DNA of 64,000 nucleotides. Origin: Roseibium aggregatum. GTDB taxonomy: Bacteria; Pseudomonadota; Alphaproteobacteria; Rhizobiales; Stappiaceae. This document shows, piece after piece, positions 19,090-27,701 of this stretch (within the stretch, counting starts at the first letter, position 1; each line of letters begins with the position of its first letter). A program made the translations under genes and the position numbers. The stretch lies in the NCBI RefSeq assembly GCF_017309185.1, contig NZ_JAEKJZ010000002.1:310001-374000 (forward strand), read 5' to 3'. The notes beneath the pieces were generated by a model that did not search any database, was not told the DNA's origin, and saw nothing but the letters and a program-made list of their open reading frames with translations.

Positions 19090-19104
19090 TTAACGAATGG
19101 TTAC
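19090..19104. promoter_or_regulatory. CtrA-like box upstream of fliL
   Basis: TTAA at 19090-19093 is followed after exactly seven bases by TTAC at 19101-19104, one mismatch from the CtrA consensus. A further TTAA lies at 19083. The box is about 60 bases upstream of fliL and about 210 bases upstream of flgF, so control of the fliL operon is more likely. Confidence 0.45.
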
Positions 19105-19224
19105 CGATCCACTAACCCGAGTCACCGGGCAAAAATTGCCAAGCGGTTAACTTCTGCCGGAATCTCTTGCCGCACGCACCCGCACCCTTTCGTTTTTACC
19201 CAGATTTCCCAAGGATTTAAAAAC

Positions 19225-19240
19225 TGGCACGGCTCCTGCA
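19225..19240 (+). promoter_or_regulatory. Sigma-54 promoter for flgF
   Basis: TGGCACGGCTCCTGCA carries the invariant GG and GC dinucleotides with exactly ten bases between them, as required for sigma-54 holoenzyme. The expected transcription start is about 12 bases after the GC, near 19251, leaving a leader of about 60 bases before flgF. Nine upstream bases and most of the element are shared with the flgI promoter at 25030. Confidence 0.75.
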
Positions 19241-19310
19241 TTAACCTTAACGAACCCGCCTGTCTGGGGAGACCGGCCGGTTCATCGGGGAGCACAAGGG
19301 AACCGTTCAT

Positions 19311-20054
19311 ATGGAGAACGCTCAGCTAGTTGCCTTATCCAGGCAGTCGATTTTGCGAAACCATCTCGACGTGATCGCCAACAACATGGCGAACATCAAC
19401 ACGACCGGATACAAGTCGCAGAATCTTCATTTTGTCGAATACGTCATGCCCGTCGCCGACGGCACCGCGTTCGAGCCGGAAGACCGCGCCATATCCTATG
19501 TGGACATGTTCACGACGCGCACGGATTTCGATCATGGCTCGATCAAACTGACCGGAAACGAATTCGATCTCGCACTGAACAGCGACGGCTTTTTCGTGGT
19601 GCAGATGGAAGACGGAACCGAGGCCTACACACGGGCCGGGTCCTTCCACCTCGACGCCACGGGACAGCTCGTCACGTCCGGAGGCCGGCCGGTTCTGACC
19701 GAAGGCGGGCCGATCACCTTCTCTCAGGAGGAGGACGGCCGGGTGCTGATCTCCAGTGACGGCACGATATCCACCGAACAGGGCGGCCGCGGCCGGATCA
19801 GGGTTGTCGACTTTGAGGATGTGCGCACGCTGGAAAAAATCGGCGACACCATTTTCAAAGGCGAAGACCCCGCCCCCGCCCAGGAGGTGCGCCTGGTTCA
19901 GGGCGCGATCGAGAATTCCAACGTTTACGGCGTCACCGAAGTCACCCGGATGATCGAGGTCACCCGCGCCTACGATGCCACTTCCAAGGTGGTCAAGGAC
20001 CTCGACGAACTTCGCCAGCAGGCGATCTCGACGCTCGGCCAGCTGCAGGCCTAA
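19311..20054 (+). CDS. flgF: Proximal rod protein FlgF
   Basis: FlgF is a rod subunit between the proximal and distal rod. The 247-residue product has the rod/hook motif DVIANNMANINTTGYKSQ at about 20-37 and the C-terminal motif YGVTEVTRMIEVTRAYDATSKV. FlgF is distinguished from FlgG by its divergent N-terminus (MENAQLVALSRQ) and shorter length. A sigma-54 promoter lies just upstream. It opens the plus operon flgF-flgG-flgA-flgH. Confidence 0.93.
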   Translation: MENAQLVALSRQSILRNHLDVIANNMANINTTGYKSQNLHFVEYVMPVADGTAFEPEDRAISYVDMFTTRTDFDHGSIKLTGNEFDLALNSDGFFVVQMEDGTEAYTRAGSFHLDATGQLVTSGGRPVLTEGGPITFSQEEDGRVLISSDGTISTEQGGRGRIRVVDFEDVRTLEKIGDTIFKGEDPAPAQEVRLVQGAIENSNVYGVTEVTRMIEVTRAYDATSKVVKDLDELRQQAISTLGQLQA

Positions 20055-20077
20055 GTCGGCTTTAGGGACAAGAAGAC

Positions 20078-20860
20078 ATGAAAGCACTCCACATCGCCGC
20101 GACCGGCATGAAAGCCCAGGAACTCAATGTCGAGGTGATCTCGAACAACGTCGCCAACATGCGCACGACCGGATTCAAGAAACAGCGCGCGGATTTCCAG
20201 GACCTTCTTTATCAGAACCTGCGCCGGATGGGCACGGAGACATCCGACGCCGGAACGATCGTCCCGACCGGTATCCAGATCGGCTCCGGCGTCAAACTGG
20301 CGTCTACCGCGCGGATCATGTCGCAGGGCTCCCTGGAACAGACAGACAAGGTCCTTGACCTTGCCATTCGCGGCGAAGGCTTTTTCCAGATCGAACTTCC
20401 CGACGGCACCACGGGCTACACGAGAGACGGGTCTTTCGAACGCGACGCCGACGGCCAACTCGTCACGGTCGACGGCTACACCGTCATGCCCGGCATCACC
20501 ATTCCGGACGACACTCAGGACGTGACAATCTCCAATACCGGCGAACTCCAGGGTGTCGACGCGGGCGGCAACACCGTCCAGCTCGGACAGATCCAGCTCG
20601 CCCGCTTCGTCAACAAGGCAGGCTTGAATGCCATTGGCGACAACCTGTTTCTGGAAACCGACGCCAGCGGCGCGGCTGTCACCGGCAATCCTGGCGACAA
20701 CGGTCTCGGCGGTGTCCAGCAGTACTACCTGGAAATGGCCAATGTGGACGCGGTGACGGAAATCGCCGATCTGATCGCGGCCCAGCGCGCCTATGAGATG
20801 AACTCGCAGATCATCCAGGCGGCCGACGAGATGTACTCCACAACCACCAACCTCCGCTAA
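20078..20860 (+). CDS. flgG: Distal rod protein FlgG
   Basis: FlgG forms the distal rod that passes through the P and L rings. The 260 residues begin MKALHIAATGMKAQELNVEV and carry SNNVANMRTTGFKK, the central QTDKVLDLAIRGEGFFQ, and the C-terminal DLIAAQRAYEMNSQIIQAAD, all hallmarks of FlgG. Length is standard. It lies 23 bases after flgF and 18 before flgA. Confidence 0.97.
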   Translation: MKALHIAATGMKAQELNVEVISNNVANMRTTGFKKQRADFQDLLYQNLRRMGTETSDAGTIVPTGIQIGSGVKLASTARIMSQGSLEQTDKVLDLAIRGEGFFQIELPDGTTGYTRDGSFERDADGQLVTVDGYTVMPGITIPDDTQDVTISNTGELQGVDAGGNTVQLGQIQLARFVNKAGLNAIGDNLFLETDASGAAVTGNPGDNGLGGVQQYYLEMANVDAVTEIADLIAAQRAYEMNSQIIQAADEMYSTTTNLR

Positions 20861-20878
20861 GACTGAAAGGCTGAGACG

Positions 20879-21859
20879 ATGAAACACCTGCTGAAAGCCG
20901 CAATCGGCCTCGTGCTGGTGAGCCTGGTTTCCGGTCCTGCCGAAGCGGACGACCGGCCGGTTCTTCGCTCCCAGGTGATGACCCTGTCGGAGATCGTGAC
21001 TGTCGGAGACTTTTACTCGAACGCCGGAGTGATGGCTTCCAAGCCACTCTTCCGCTCCCCGGACATGGGAACCTCCGGCAACGTGTCCGCAAGGGACGTT
21101 GCCGAGCGCGCCCGGGCGGCGGGCCTCCGGTTCGCGGGAACCGACGGTCTCAGAACCGTCGTCGTTCACAGGGGCGCGACGAAGTTCGAACAGGAGCAGC
21201 TGGAAGGACTGGTGCGGTCCGCCCTCGCGGAACGCAACGCCGGTCTCGACCCGGACAGCCTGGACATCAGACTTGTGCAGGCGCCGGCGCGCGTTCTGGC
21301 CGACCCGAAGGTCCATGACCCGGTCCGCGTCGACCGGGTGGACTGGTCGAAGGGCAGCGGGCAATTCACCCTTCACGCAACCGTTGCCGCGGAACACGGT
21401 ACCAAACCGCTCACCCTTACCGGCTCGGCTCGGGAAATGATCGACATCGTCACGCTGGCGCAGCCCTTGCGCCGGAGCGATATCCTGACGGAGAACGATC
21501 TGACGATCCAGCGCGTTGCGCGCAACAAGGTGCCGGCCGGAGCGCTGCTCGATGCCGGAGACCTCGTCGGAATGGCGGCGAGAACCAATTTGCGTCCCGG
21601 CGCGCCGCTGTCGCGCAAGGATTTTCAGCGCCCCGTCCTCATCCGCCGGGGTGAAAAACTCACCGTAACCTTCGAGATGCCCGGCATGAAGCTCACATCC
21701 CGCGCCCAGGCCATGGACGATGGCGCGAAGGGCGATGTCATCGATGTCATGAACATTCAATCCCGGCGCATCGTCCCGGCAACGGTCGTCTCCCGCGGTC
21801 AAGTACGCGTTCACACCGCCAATCCGATTGTCGCAAGCCTTAACAGCGAGACCAACTGA
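20879..21859 (+). CDS. flgA: P-ring assembly chaperone FlgA
   Basis: FlgA is a periplasmic chaperone for P-ring (FlgI) assembly. The 326-residue product has a signal peptide (about 1-22, PAEA), an N-terminal region with the paired repeat typical of long alphaproteobacterial FlgA, and a C-terminal SAF domain with PLRRSDILTENDLTIQRV and the closing MNIQSRRIVPATVVSRGQV. It shares one base with flgH. Confidence 0.92.
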   Translation: MKHLLKAAIGLVLVSLVSGPAEADDRPVLRSQVMTLSEIVTVGDFYSNAGVMASKPLFRSPDMGTSGNVSARDVAERARAAGLRFAGTDGLRTVVVHRGATKFEQEQLEGLVRSALAERNAGLDPDSLDIRLVQAPARVLADPKVHDPVRVDRVDWSKGSGQFTLHATVAAEHGTKPLTLTGSAREMIDIVTLAQPLRRSDILTENDLTIQRVARNKVPAGALLDAGDLVGMAARTNLRPGAPLSRKDFQRPVLIRRGEKLTVTFEMPGMKLTSRAQAMDDGAKGDVIDVMNIQSRRIVPATVVSRGQVRVHTANPIVASLNSETN

Positions 21860-22608
21860 TGCTGACGCTTCTTCCCAGACACCTGCCGGCCAGCCTCGCC
21901 CTCGCCGCGCTCCTTGCCGGATGCGGCACGGCTGACCAGTTGGCGAATGTCGGCAAGCCTCCTGCCCTGAACGCGATCCAGGACCCGACCACGACCCCGG
22001 GCTACCGCCCCGTCCAGATGCCGATGCCGGAACCGCAACAGGCTCACTACAACCCCAATTCGCTCTGGCAGTCCGGCAGCCGCGCGTTCTTCAAGGACCA
22101 GCGTGCCAGCCAGGTCGGCGACATTCTGACGGTGGTGGTCACCATCGACGATGAAGCCGAGTTCGAAAACACCACCCAGCGCAGCCGCACGGAAGCCAAC
22201 GGGGCCGGAGTTGGCGGCGCGCTCGGCACCGCAATCGACACCGTCTTCCTGCCCGCCGGCATGGCGGCCAGCAATCTCGGCGATGTCAACAGCAACTCCA
22301 ACTTCCAGGGCAGCGGCAGCGTCGACCGCGAAGAGACGCTCACCACCACCATCGCCGCCGTCGTCACCCAGGTCCTCCCGAACGGAAATCTGGTCATCGA
22401 AGGCCGGCAGGAGGTCCGTGTGAACTTCGAGGTCCGCGAACTGATCGTTGCCGGTATCGTCCGGCCCGAGGACATCACGGCGAACAACCGGATCGCCAGC
22501 GAGATGATAGCTGAAGCCCGCATCGGGTACGGCGGCCGCGGCCAGATCACGACCGTGCAGCAGCCACGTGTCGGCAATCAGGTTCTCGATATCCTGCTTC
22601 CGTTCTGA
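21859..22608 (+). CDS. flgH: L-ring lipoprotein FlgH
   Basis: FlgH is the outer-membrane lipoprotein that forms the flagellar L ring. The 249-residue product has a lipoprotein signal with lipobox LAGC at about residues 19-22. The mature part has SLWQSGSRAFFKDQRASQVG and IVRPEDITANNRIASEMIAE, conserved in FlgH. Its ATG overlaps the flgA stop. It is the last gene of the flgF operon. Confidence 0.95.
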   Translation: MLTLLPRHLPASLALAALLAGCGTADQLANVGKPPALNAIQDPTTTPGYRPVQMPMPEPQQAHYNPNSLWQSGSRAFFKDQRASQVGDILTVVVTIDDEAEFENTTQRSRTEANGAGVGGALGTAIDTVFLPAGMAASNLGDVNSNSNFQGSGSVDREETLTTTIAAVVTQVLPNGNLVIEGRQEVRVNFEVRELIVAGIVRPEDITANNRIASEMIAEARIGYGGRGQITTVQQPRVGNQVLDILLPF

Positions 22609-22623
22609 TTTCAGAACGGAAGC
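22596..22623 (+). terminator. Hairpin spanning the flgH stop codon
   Basis: A 13-base inverted repeat (gcttccgttctga / tcagaacggaagc) with a two-base gap includes the flgH TGA at 22606-22608. No T run follows, so this may be an RNA-stability or partial termination element. Confidence 0.5.
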
Positions 22624-22683
22624 GCGTTCCCCCGGCCGGCTTCCGGTAAGGTGTTCTAGAAGCCTTCCCGGTTCCGGCTGACG

Positions 22684-22721
22684 ACGGGCATGGCGTCTCG
22701 CTCCCCGAGCGCCGTGCCCGT
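22684..22721 (+). terminator. Probable terminator of the flgF-flgH operon
   Basis: A long GC-rich stem (acgggca...tgcccgt outer arms, with one wobble and one bulge) closes on a short loop and is followed by the T-rich ttctcttgt. It lies about 75 bases after the flgH stop and 150 bases before the transglycosylase gene. Confidence 0.55.
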
Positions 22722-22867
22722 TCTCTTGTCCGGCTCGGGAAGAGGAAATTTCCCGAAACGCTTTTTTCCGGTTCAATTCAGCTGATCGCCGGGTGACGCA
22801 GGGTCGAATTGAGCTAAAATAAAGACCTCAGAACCGGTGACCGATGCCGGGGTACAGTGGGGACTCC

Positions 22868-23674
22868 ATGCGCTTTTTGATCGTCTTTGTTTTCGGCCTG
22901 GCAGTCTTGTCAGCCTCGCCCGCCTTCAGCGCCAGTTGCGGCAACGGACCGGGAGGGTTCGAAGCCTGGAAACAGGCCTTCATCGCGAACGCCTCCAGCT
23001 ACGGCCTCAAGCAACGGGTCGTGAAAAACGCCCTCAAGAATGTCAGCTACAATCCAAAGGTCGTCCGCCTCGACCGCAACCAGAAATCCTTCAAGCTCAG
23101 CTTCAATCAGTTTTACGCCAAGCGCGTCAACAACGCCATGATCCGCCGGGGGCAGAAGCTCGGAAAGACCTATCAGCGAATGTTCAACGGCATCGAGCGC
23201 AAATATGGCGTTCCCGCACCGGTCATTCTTGCCATCTGGGGACTGGAAACGAACTACGGCAGCTTTTCGGGCAACATGTCCGTGCTGCGCTCGCTGTCGA
23301 CGCTGGCCTACGACTGCCGCCGCTCGGCCTTCTTCACCAATGAACTGGTCAACGCCCTGATCATTGTCCAGCGGCGCGACATGACCCCCGCCGAGATGAA
23401 AGGCGCCTGGGCCGGAGAACTGGGCCAGACCCAGTTTCTGGCATCGTCTTATGTCAAATACGCGGTCGACTATGACCGAAACGGCCGGCGGGACCTGATC
23501 CGGTCCATTCCGGACGTTCTGGCCTCAACGGCAAACTATCTGGCCCAAAAAGGCTGGCGGCGCGGTCAGGGCTGGGGGCCGGGAACCGCGAATTACAATG
23601 TCTTGAGGCAATGGAACAAGGCGAGCGTCTACGTTCAGACCATTTCCGTCATGGCCGACAAAATCGCCCAATAG
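22868..23674 (+). CDS. Lytic murein transglycosylase (MltB-type, SLT_2)
   Basis: The enzyme would cleave peptidoglycan glycan strands in the periplasm. The 268-residue product has a signal peptide (about 1-23) and the catalytic motif IWGLETNYG with Glu127, followed by RSLSTLAYDCRRS, GELGQTQFLASSY and YDRNGRRDLIRS..DVLASTANYL, all typical of MltB/SLT_2 enzymes. It lacks the C-terminal peptidoglycan-binding domain seen in some relatives. It lies inside the flagellar cluster next to the ring genes, so a role in making space for the rod is possible but not shown. The ATG at 22868 gives a clean signal peptide; the frame is open to 22844. Confidence 0.88.
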   Translation: MRFLIVFVFGLAVLSASPAFSASCGNGPGGFEAWKQAFIANASSYGLKQRVVKNALKNVSYNPKVVRLDRNQKSFKLSFNQFYAKRVNNAMIRRGQKLGKTYQRMFNGIERKYGVPAPVILAIWGLETNYGSFSGNMSVLRSLSTLAYDCRRSAFFTNELVNALIIVQRRDMTPAEMKGAWAGELGQTQFLASSYVKYAVDYDRNGRRDLIRSIPDVLASTANYLAQKGWRRGQGWGPGTANYNVLRQWNKASVYVQTISVMADKIAQ

Positions 23675-23684
23675 CATTGCACAA

Positions 23685-23717
23685 AAGAAAACAGCCTTCC
23701 CGTGTCGGGGAAGGCTG
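23685..23717 (-). terminator. Terminator of dksA
   Basis: A ten-base stem (cagccttccc 23692-23701 with gggaaggctg 23708-23717) is followed, read on the minus strand, by TTTTCTTTT. This is a Rho-independent terminator for the minus-strand dksA and may also stop the converging transglycosylase transcript. Confidence 0.8.
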
Positions 23718-23768
23718 CAGGAACTCGAGCGCCGACTCAGCGGTCAACGCATTGCCGTTTCCGGAAAG

Positions 23769-24185
23769 TCAGTCGTCGCGGTAGACCTTTTCGCGGCGCT
23801 CGTGCGCTTCCTGGGCCTCGATCGACAATGTCGCGATCGGCCGGGCTTCGAGGCGCCGCAGCGAGATCGGTTCCCCGGTCTCCTCGCAGTACCCGTAGCT
23901 TCCGTCGGCAATGCGTTCCAAAGCATCGTCGATCTTTGAAATCAGCTTGCGTTGGCGGTCGCGGGCACGCAATTCGATCGAGCGGTCCGTTTCGGAGGAT
24001 GCCCGATCGGCGAAGTCCGGGTGATTCTGACTTTCTTCCTGAAGGTTCGCGAGGGTTTCCTTGCTCTCTTTCAGTATCTCTTCTTTCCAGGCAAGCAGCT
24101 TAAGTCGAAAGTACTCGCGCTGCCTGTCGTTCATGAACGGCTCGTCTTCCGAGGGTCGATATTCAGACTCAATTTCAACCGTCAT
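23769..24185 (-). CDS. dksA: RNA polymerase-binding transcription factor DksA
   Basis: DksA binds the RNA polymerase secondary channel and works with ppGpp. The 138-residue product has the long coiled coil with the acidic tip DFADRASSETD (about 57-67) and the C-terminal globular region GYCEETGEPISLRRLEARP. Of the four zinc-site Cys only Cys100 remains; the others are Thr103, Ser121 and Ala124. Such one-Cys DksA proteins are known in alphaproteobacteria. The ATG at 24185 gives the usual length; the longer open frame to 24254 is not needed. Confidence 0.92.
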   Translation of the reverse strand: MTVEIESEYRPSEDEPFMNDRQREYFRLKLLAWKEEILKESKETLANLQEESQNHPDFADRASSETDRSIELRARDRQRKLISKIDDALERIADGSYGYCEETGEPISLRRLEARPIATLSIEAQEAHERREKVYRDD

Positions 24186-24347
24186 CGATAGCTCCGGATT
24201 ACCGTTAGGCCGGGCGCAATATATAGCCGGTTGTTTCAACCGACAACGGTTCATTTGCTAAAAATAGTTCAAAAGAAAGTTTTTAATTTTCAAACCCTTG
24301 CGTCATTTTAGGACGATTTCGCCGGTAAATTTGACCCTTGCGCGCGC
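24186..24347. other. AT-rich gap between fliX and dksA
   Basis: The 162 bases are clearly more AT-rich than the surroundings and include a run of A/T around 24260-24295. It probably holds the dksA promoter, read on the minus strand, but no confident -35/-10 pair was found. Confidence 0.35.
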
Positions 24348-24770
24348 TCACTGATCCGGAAATCGGCCAAGCTTCGCCAGTTCCACTTTCACCCGCAATT
24401 CGATTTCCTCAAGCACCGAATCTATCTCCGGATCCCCGCTGGACGCTCGTTGCGAAACCTGCTGGGCGAGAAGCTCCAGCCGCTCCTCCGGCACGTGCCC
24501 GGCAAGCAGATCGGCACGCACCATTTCCAGCGCATTGAGGAGCTTGTGGCCGTGCCTGGTTGCTTTCGAGCGGCGGGCATCGCGCTCGTCGACTTCCTGC
24601 AGCGCCAGCAGGGCATCCATGCCCTGAATGGCTCCGCCGCCCGCGGTTTGCGCGGACTGAACCACCTCGCCGCCAAGATCCGGCGTGAACTGGTCCGTTC
24701 CGCTTGGCGCCCGTTTCTTCGCGCCTCTCCCCTGAACGCCGGTGATCGGTTTGTTGCTCGTGATACGCAT
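24348..24770 (-). CDS. fliX: Flagellar assembly regulator FliX
   Basis: In Caulobacter FliX links early flagellar assembly to activation of the sigma-54 activator FlbD. The 140-residue product starts MRITSNKPITGVQG and has the conserved middle ALLALQEVDERDARRSKATR followed by a helical GHKLLNALEMVRADLLAG, as in FliX. The frame is open upstream, but the ATG at 24770 matches family starts. It faces flgI divergently across 343 bases. Its presence alongside sigma-54 promoters is consistent with a FliX/FlbD checkpoint. Confidence 0.88.
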   Translation of the reverse strand: MRITSNKPITGVQGRGAKKRAPSGTDQFTPDLGGEVVQSAQTAGGGAIQGMDALLALQEVDERDARRSKATRHGHKLLNALEMVRADLLAGHVPEERLELLAQQVSQRASSGDPEIDSVLEEIELRVKVELAKLGRFPDQ

Positions 24771-25029
24771 GGTCGTCTTTCCCGTCGGGCTGACGAAGGT
24801 CCCGACCCCTTCGCGGCATGGCCGGGCCAATCGGGACGAGCAGCCGGTAGCCGTCAGATTCTGCCGGGAAGAGTAAATGAAACTGCGCCCTGGAGGCAAT
24901 ATTTGCCGGGCAGCTGCAACGTTCCATCCTTCCAGACCGTCACTTTTACGTGGATAGTACCATCGATTTTCCACCACAGACCGCAGAATCCGGCCAACTT
25001 ACAAATCCGAGACAAGCGGCTGCCCAAAC

Positions 25030-25045
25030 TGGCACGGCTCTCGCA
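25030..25045 (+). promoter_or_regulatory. Sigma-54 promoter for flgI
   Basis: TGGCACGGCTCTCGCA has GG and GC separated by ten bases. Transcription would start near 25056, which leaves a normal leader for a start at 25114 but almost none for the upstream ATG at 25063. It is nearly identical to the flgF promoter. Confidence 0.75.
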
Positions 25046-25113
25046 TTACGCAATTCGGGATAATGCAAACCGGCATTGCGGCCGGACACCGGACAGACGG
25101 ACCAGAAACAGTG

Positions 25114-26256
25114 ATGCGACACTTGGGTGAAAAAATTTCCGGATGGATAAAGCGTCTCACGCTGGCCGCCGTCACAGTGACCCTGGTGAGCGGGCAGACC
25201 CTGCCGTCCGCCGAAGCCGCGTCCAGGATCAAGGACATCGCCGATTTCGAAGGGATCAGGGAAAACCAGTTGATCGGCTACGGTCTGGTCGTGGGCTTGA
25301 ACGGCACCGGTGACTCGCTCAACAACTCGCCCTTCACCCAGCAAAGCCTTCAGGCCATGCTGGAGCGCCTCGGCGTAAACACCCGGAACACCGCGTTGAA
25401 CACGGACACGGTGGCCGCCGTCATGGTCACCGCCAATCTGCCGCCCTTTGCCACGCAAGGCACGCGGATCGACGTGAATGTCAGCGCTCTCGGCGATTCG
25501 ACCTCGCTGCAGGGCGGCACTCTTCTGGTCACGCCGCTGGTCGGCGCGGACGGCGAAGTCTATTCCATAGCGCAGGGGTCGGTCGCGATCGGCGGCTTCT
25601 CGGCGCAGGCGGACGCGGCCTCCGTGGTGCGCGGCGTGCCGACCGCGGGACGCATCGCCAACGGCGGCCTTGTGGAACGCGAGCTCGATTTCAAGCTGGC
25701 GTCGCTGACCACCTTGCGGCTCGCGCTGCGCAACCCCGACCTGACGACGGCCAGACGGATCGCCCTGTCCATCAACGAACTGATCGGCCTGCCAACGGCG
25801 GAACCTCTCGACCCGGCAACCGTGCGACTGGATCTGCCGCAGCAATTCGATGGCAACATCGTCGACCTTCTGACCGATATCGAGCAGCTTATCGTCGAGC
25901 CCGATCTGGCGGCGCGTATCGTTATCGACGAGAATTCCGGCATCATCGTGATGGGCCAGGACGTGAAGGTCTCGATGGTCGCCGTGGCCCAGGGCAACCT
26001 GACCGTCACCATCGCGGAATCTCCTCAGGTCTCCCAGCCCCTTCCCTTCGCCAATGGCCAGACAGCCATCACCCCGCGTTCGGATGTCGGCGTTCAGGAG
26101 GACGGAACCAAACTTGCGATCGTGCCCAAGACCGTCACATTGAAACAGCTTGTCGACGGCCTCAACGCCCTCGGCATCGGCCCGCGGGACATGATCTCCA
26201 TTCTTCAGGCCATCAAGGCGTCCGGCGCCCTGCAGGCGGAAATCGAGGTGCTGTGA
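25114..26256 (+). CDS. flgI: Flagellar P-ring protein FlgI
   Basis: FlgI forms the periplasmic P ring. The 380-residue product has a signal peptide (about 1-35, PSAEA) and the conserved RIKDIADFEGIRENQLIGYG, NGTGDSL and a C-terminal TLKQLVDGLNALGIGPRDMISILQAIKASGAL. An upstream in-frame ATG at 25063 would add 17 residues but lies only about 7 bases after the predicted transcription start, so 25114 is preferred. The stop overlaps the next start by one base. Confidence 0.93.
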   Translation: MRHLGEKISGWIKRLTLAAVTVTLVSGQTLPSAEAASRIKDIADFEGIRENQLIGYGLVVGLNGTGDSLNNSPFTQQSLQAMLERLGVNTRNTALNTDTVAAVMVTANLPPFATQGTRIDVNVSALGDSTSLQGGTLLVTPLVGADGEVYSIAQGSVAIGGFSAQADAASVVRGVPTAGRIANGGLVERELDFKLASLTTLRLALRNPDLTTARRIALSINELIGLPTAEPLDPATVRLDLPQQFDGNIVDLLTDIEQLIVEPDLAARIVIDENSGIIVMGQDVKVSMVAVAQGNLTVTIAESPQVSQPLPFANGQTAITPRSDVGVQEDGTKLAIVPKTVTLKQLVDGLNALGIGPRDMISILQAIKASGALQAEIEVL

Positions 26257-26564
26257 TGCTTACGACCGCAACCCCGCCCACTGTTCAGCCCACGCCGATG
26301 GACACACTCAAGGGCGTCGACACCAGCGACAAGACGGCGGTCAAGGAAGCGTCCAAGGAATTTGAAGCGGTTTTCTTAAACACAATGCTTCAGAATATGT
26401 TCACAGGACTTGAAAACGGCGGCACCTGGGGCACCGGTCACGGAGCGGATGCCTGGCAGAGCCTGCTGATCGACGAATACGCGCGTTCAATTTCGGAGGC
26501 CGGGGGCATAGGTCTCGCCGAAAGCGTCGAACGCGAACTGCTGAGATTGCAGGAAGGGGGCTAA
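26256..26564 (+). CDS. Rod-binding protein (FlgJ N-terminal domain only)
   Basis: The 102-residue product has the rod-binding domain EASKEFEAVFLNTMLQNMF and SEAGGIGLAESVERELLR but no muramidase domain. It matches the small alphaproteobacterial proteins annotated as rod-binding or CheL-like. It probably caps or scaffolds rod polymerisation. The flanking transglycosylase at 22868 might supply the missing peptidoglycan-cutting activity, but that is inference. It is translationally coupled to flgI. Confidence 0.9.
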   Translation: MLTTATPPTVQPTPMDTLKGVDTSDKTAVKEASKEFEAVFLNTMLQNMFTGLENGGTWGTGHGADAWQSLLIDEYARSISEAGGIGLAESVERELLRLQEGG

Positions 26565-27059
26565 ATGACCGCGCAACCGAATACCACTTCGTTTCCGTTT
26601 TCGCTCGAAAGACCGACCAGCCGGCAGGACGCCGAGAACTTCTGCTCCGCCCTGTCGGGAACGATGGAAGCGCTCCTGTCCGTCATCGAGATGGAAACCG
26701 ACCTCGTGCGCGCCGGCAAGCTCAAGGCCGCAGGCGAACTGCAAGCGGACAAGGCCCGTTTGATCCATGAATACACGCGCGGCATGATGACGGCGAAGGA
26801 GCATTCGGTCGCGCTCGGAAATCTTTCCCCTGCCGCGACCCAGTCCCTGCGCCGCCAGCACAGCGAATTCCAGCCCGTTTTGCGGATCAATCTTGCTGTC
26901 CTTTCAACGGCGCGCGATGTCGCCAACAGCATCGTGTCGACGGTTGCCAAGGTGGCGGGTGCGAAGAATGCCAATGCTCCGACGACCTACGGACGCAATG
27001 GCTCCGCACCCACCGGCCCTCAATCCGCCCGAGGCATCGCGGTTAATCAATCTCTTTGA
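26565..27059 (+). CDS. FlgN-like flagellar protein
   Basis: The 164-residue product is helical for the first 130 residues (SALSGTMEALLSVIEMETDLVRAGKLKAAGELQADKARL pattern in shorter pieces) and ends in a disordered Asn/Gly/Pro-rich tail. The early LLSVIEMETDLVRAGK resembles FlgN, the chaperone for hook-associated proteins. Its start immediately follows the stop of the rod-binding gene, so it is in the flgI operon. Identification is by pattern and position only. Confidence 0.65.
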   Translation: MTAQPNTTSFPFSLERPTSRQDAENFCSALSGTMEALLSVIEMETDLVRAGKLKAAGELQADKARLIHEYTRGMMTAKEHSVALGNLSPAATQSLRRQHSEFQPVLRINLAVLSTARDVANSIVSTVAKVAGAKNANAPTTYGRNGSAPTGPQSARGIAVNQSL

Positions 27060-27305
27060 GAATAGATTTCACCGGTCTTCATTTCTCCTGAGCGCGGCCC
27101 CGCACTGCACGCGCCGCCTCGGGCAGCCGCCCTTCGCGTGCCGGTGCTCGAAAGCACCACAACCGGGCGCGGAAACGAATCGGAAACAGCCGCAACCGGA
27201 TAGAACCGTGCCCTTCCAATTCTAACTTTTCCGTTAACGGAAGATTCATTCCCTTGCGTTATATTTGATGATGACGGGTGTGTATCTAGTAACCCGGAGG
27301 GAAAG

Positions 27306-27701
27306 ATGTTGGATACGGGACTTGCCCGGCCGCCATCGCCGACCTACACGGCGATTACGCCGGTTACACGGGCTCCGGACCGAAACGAACCGGCCGCCCA
27401 GACGGAAATGCCTGCGGAAGAAACGGTGAGACCCTCGGCCCAGTCCGAGAGCAACCGGAAGGCCGCGGAAAACCAGACCAACCGCCGCTCGCTGAGGGAC
27501 GGCACCGCACCGCAGGTCGATCGCCGGAACGTTATCGATCCGGAAAGCGAAAGCATGGTCTATATAGCGACCAATATCGACACGGGAGAAGTCGTCCGAC
27601 AGATTCCGAGCGAAACGCTTTTGCGACTGAGAGTTTATAACGAAAGCCTGGAAGCACAACGCTCCCAGTCGGAAAAACAGTCGGTCCAGCAGACAGCCTG
27701 A
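27306..27701 (+). CDS. FlaG-like small protein
   Basis: The 131-residue product has a disordered, polar N-terminal half (Pro, Glu, Asn, Arg) and a conserved-looking C-terminus with SMVYIATNIDTGEVVRQIPSE followed by LLRLRVYNE. FlaG proteins end in a similar ETGEVIRQIPPE-type segment and affect filament length. GGAGG sits just before the ATG. It lies between the flgI operon and the flagellins. Confidence 0.65.
   Translation: MLDTGLARPPSPTYTAITPVTRAPDRNEPAAQTEMPAEETVRPSAQSESNRKAAENQTNRRSLRDGTAPQVDRRNVIDPESESMVYIATNIDTGEVVRQIPSETLLRLRVYNESLEAQRSQSEKQSVQQTA

Noticed and set aside
20051..21814. A 587-codon antisense frame over flgG and flgA
   Set aside because: Both flgG and flgA are certain on the plus strand; the antisense product has no family pattern.
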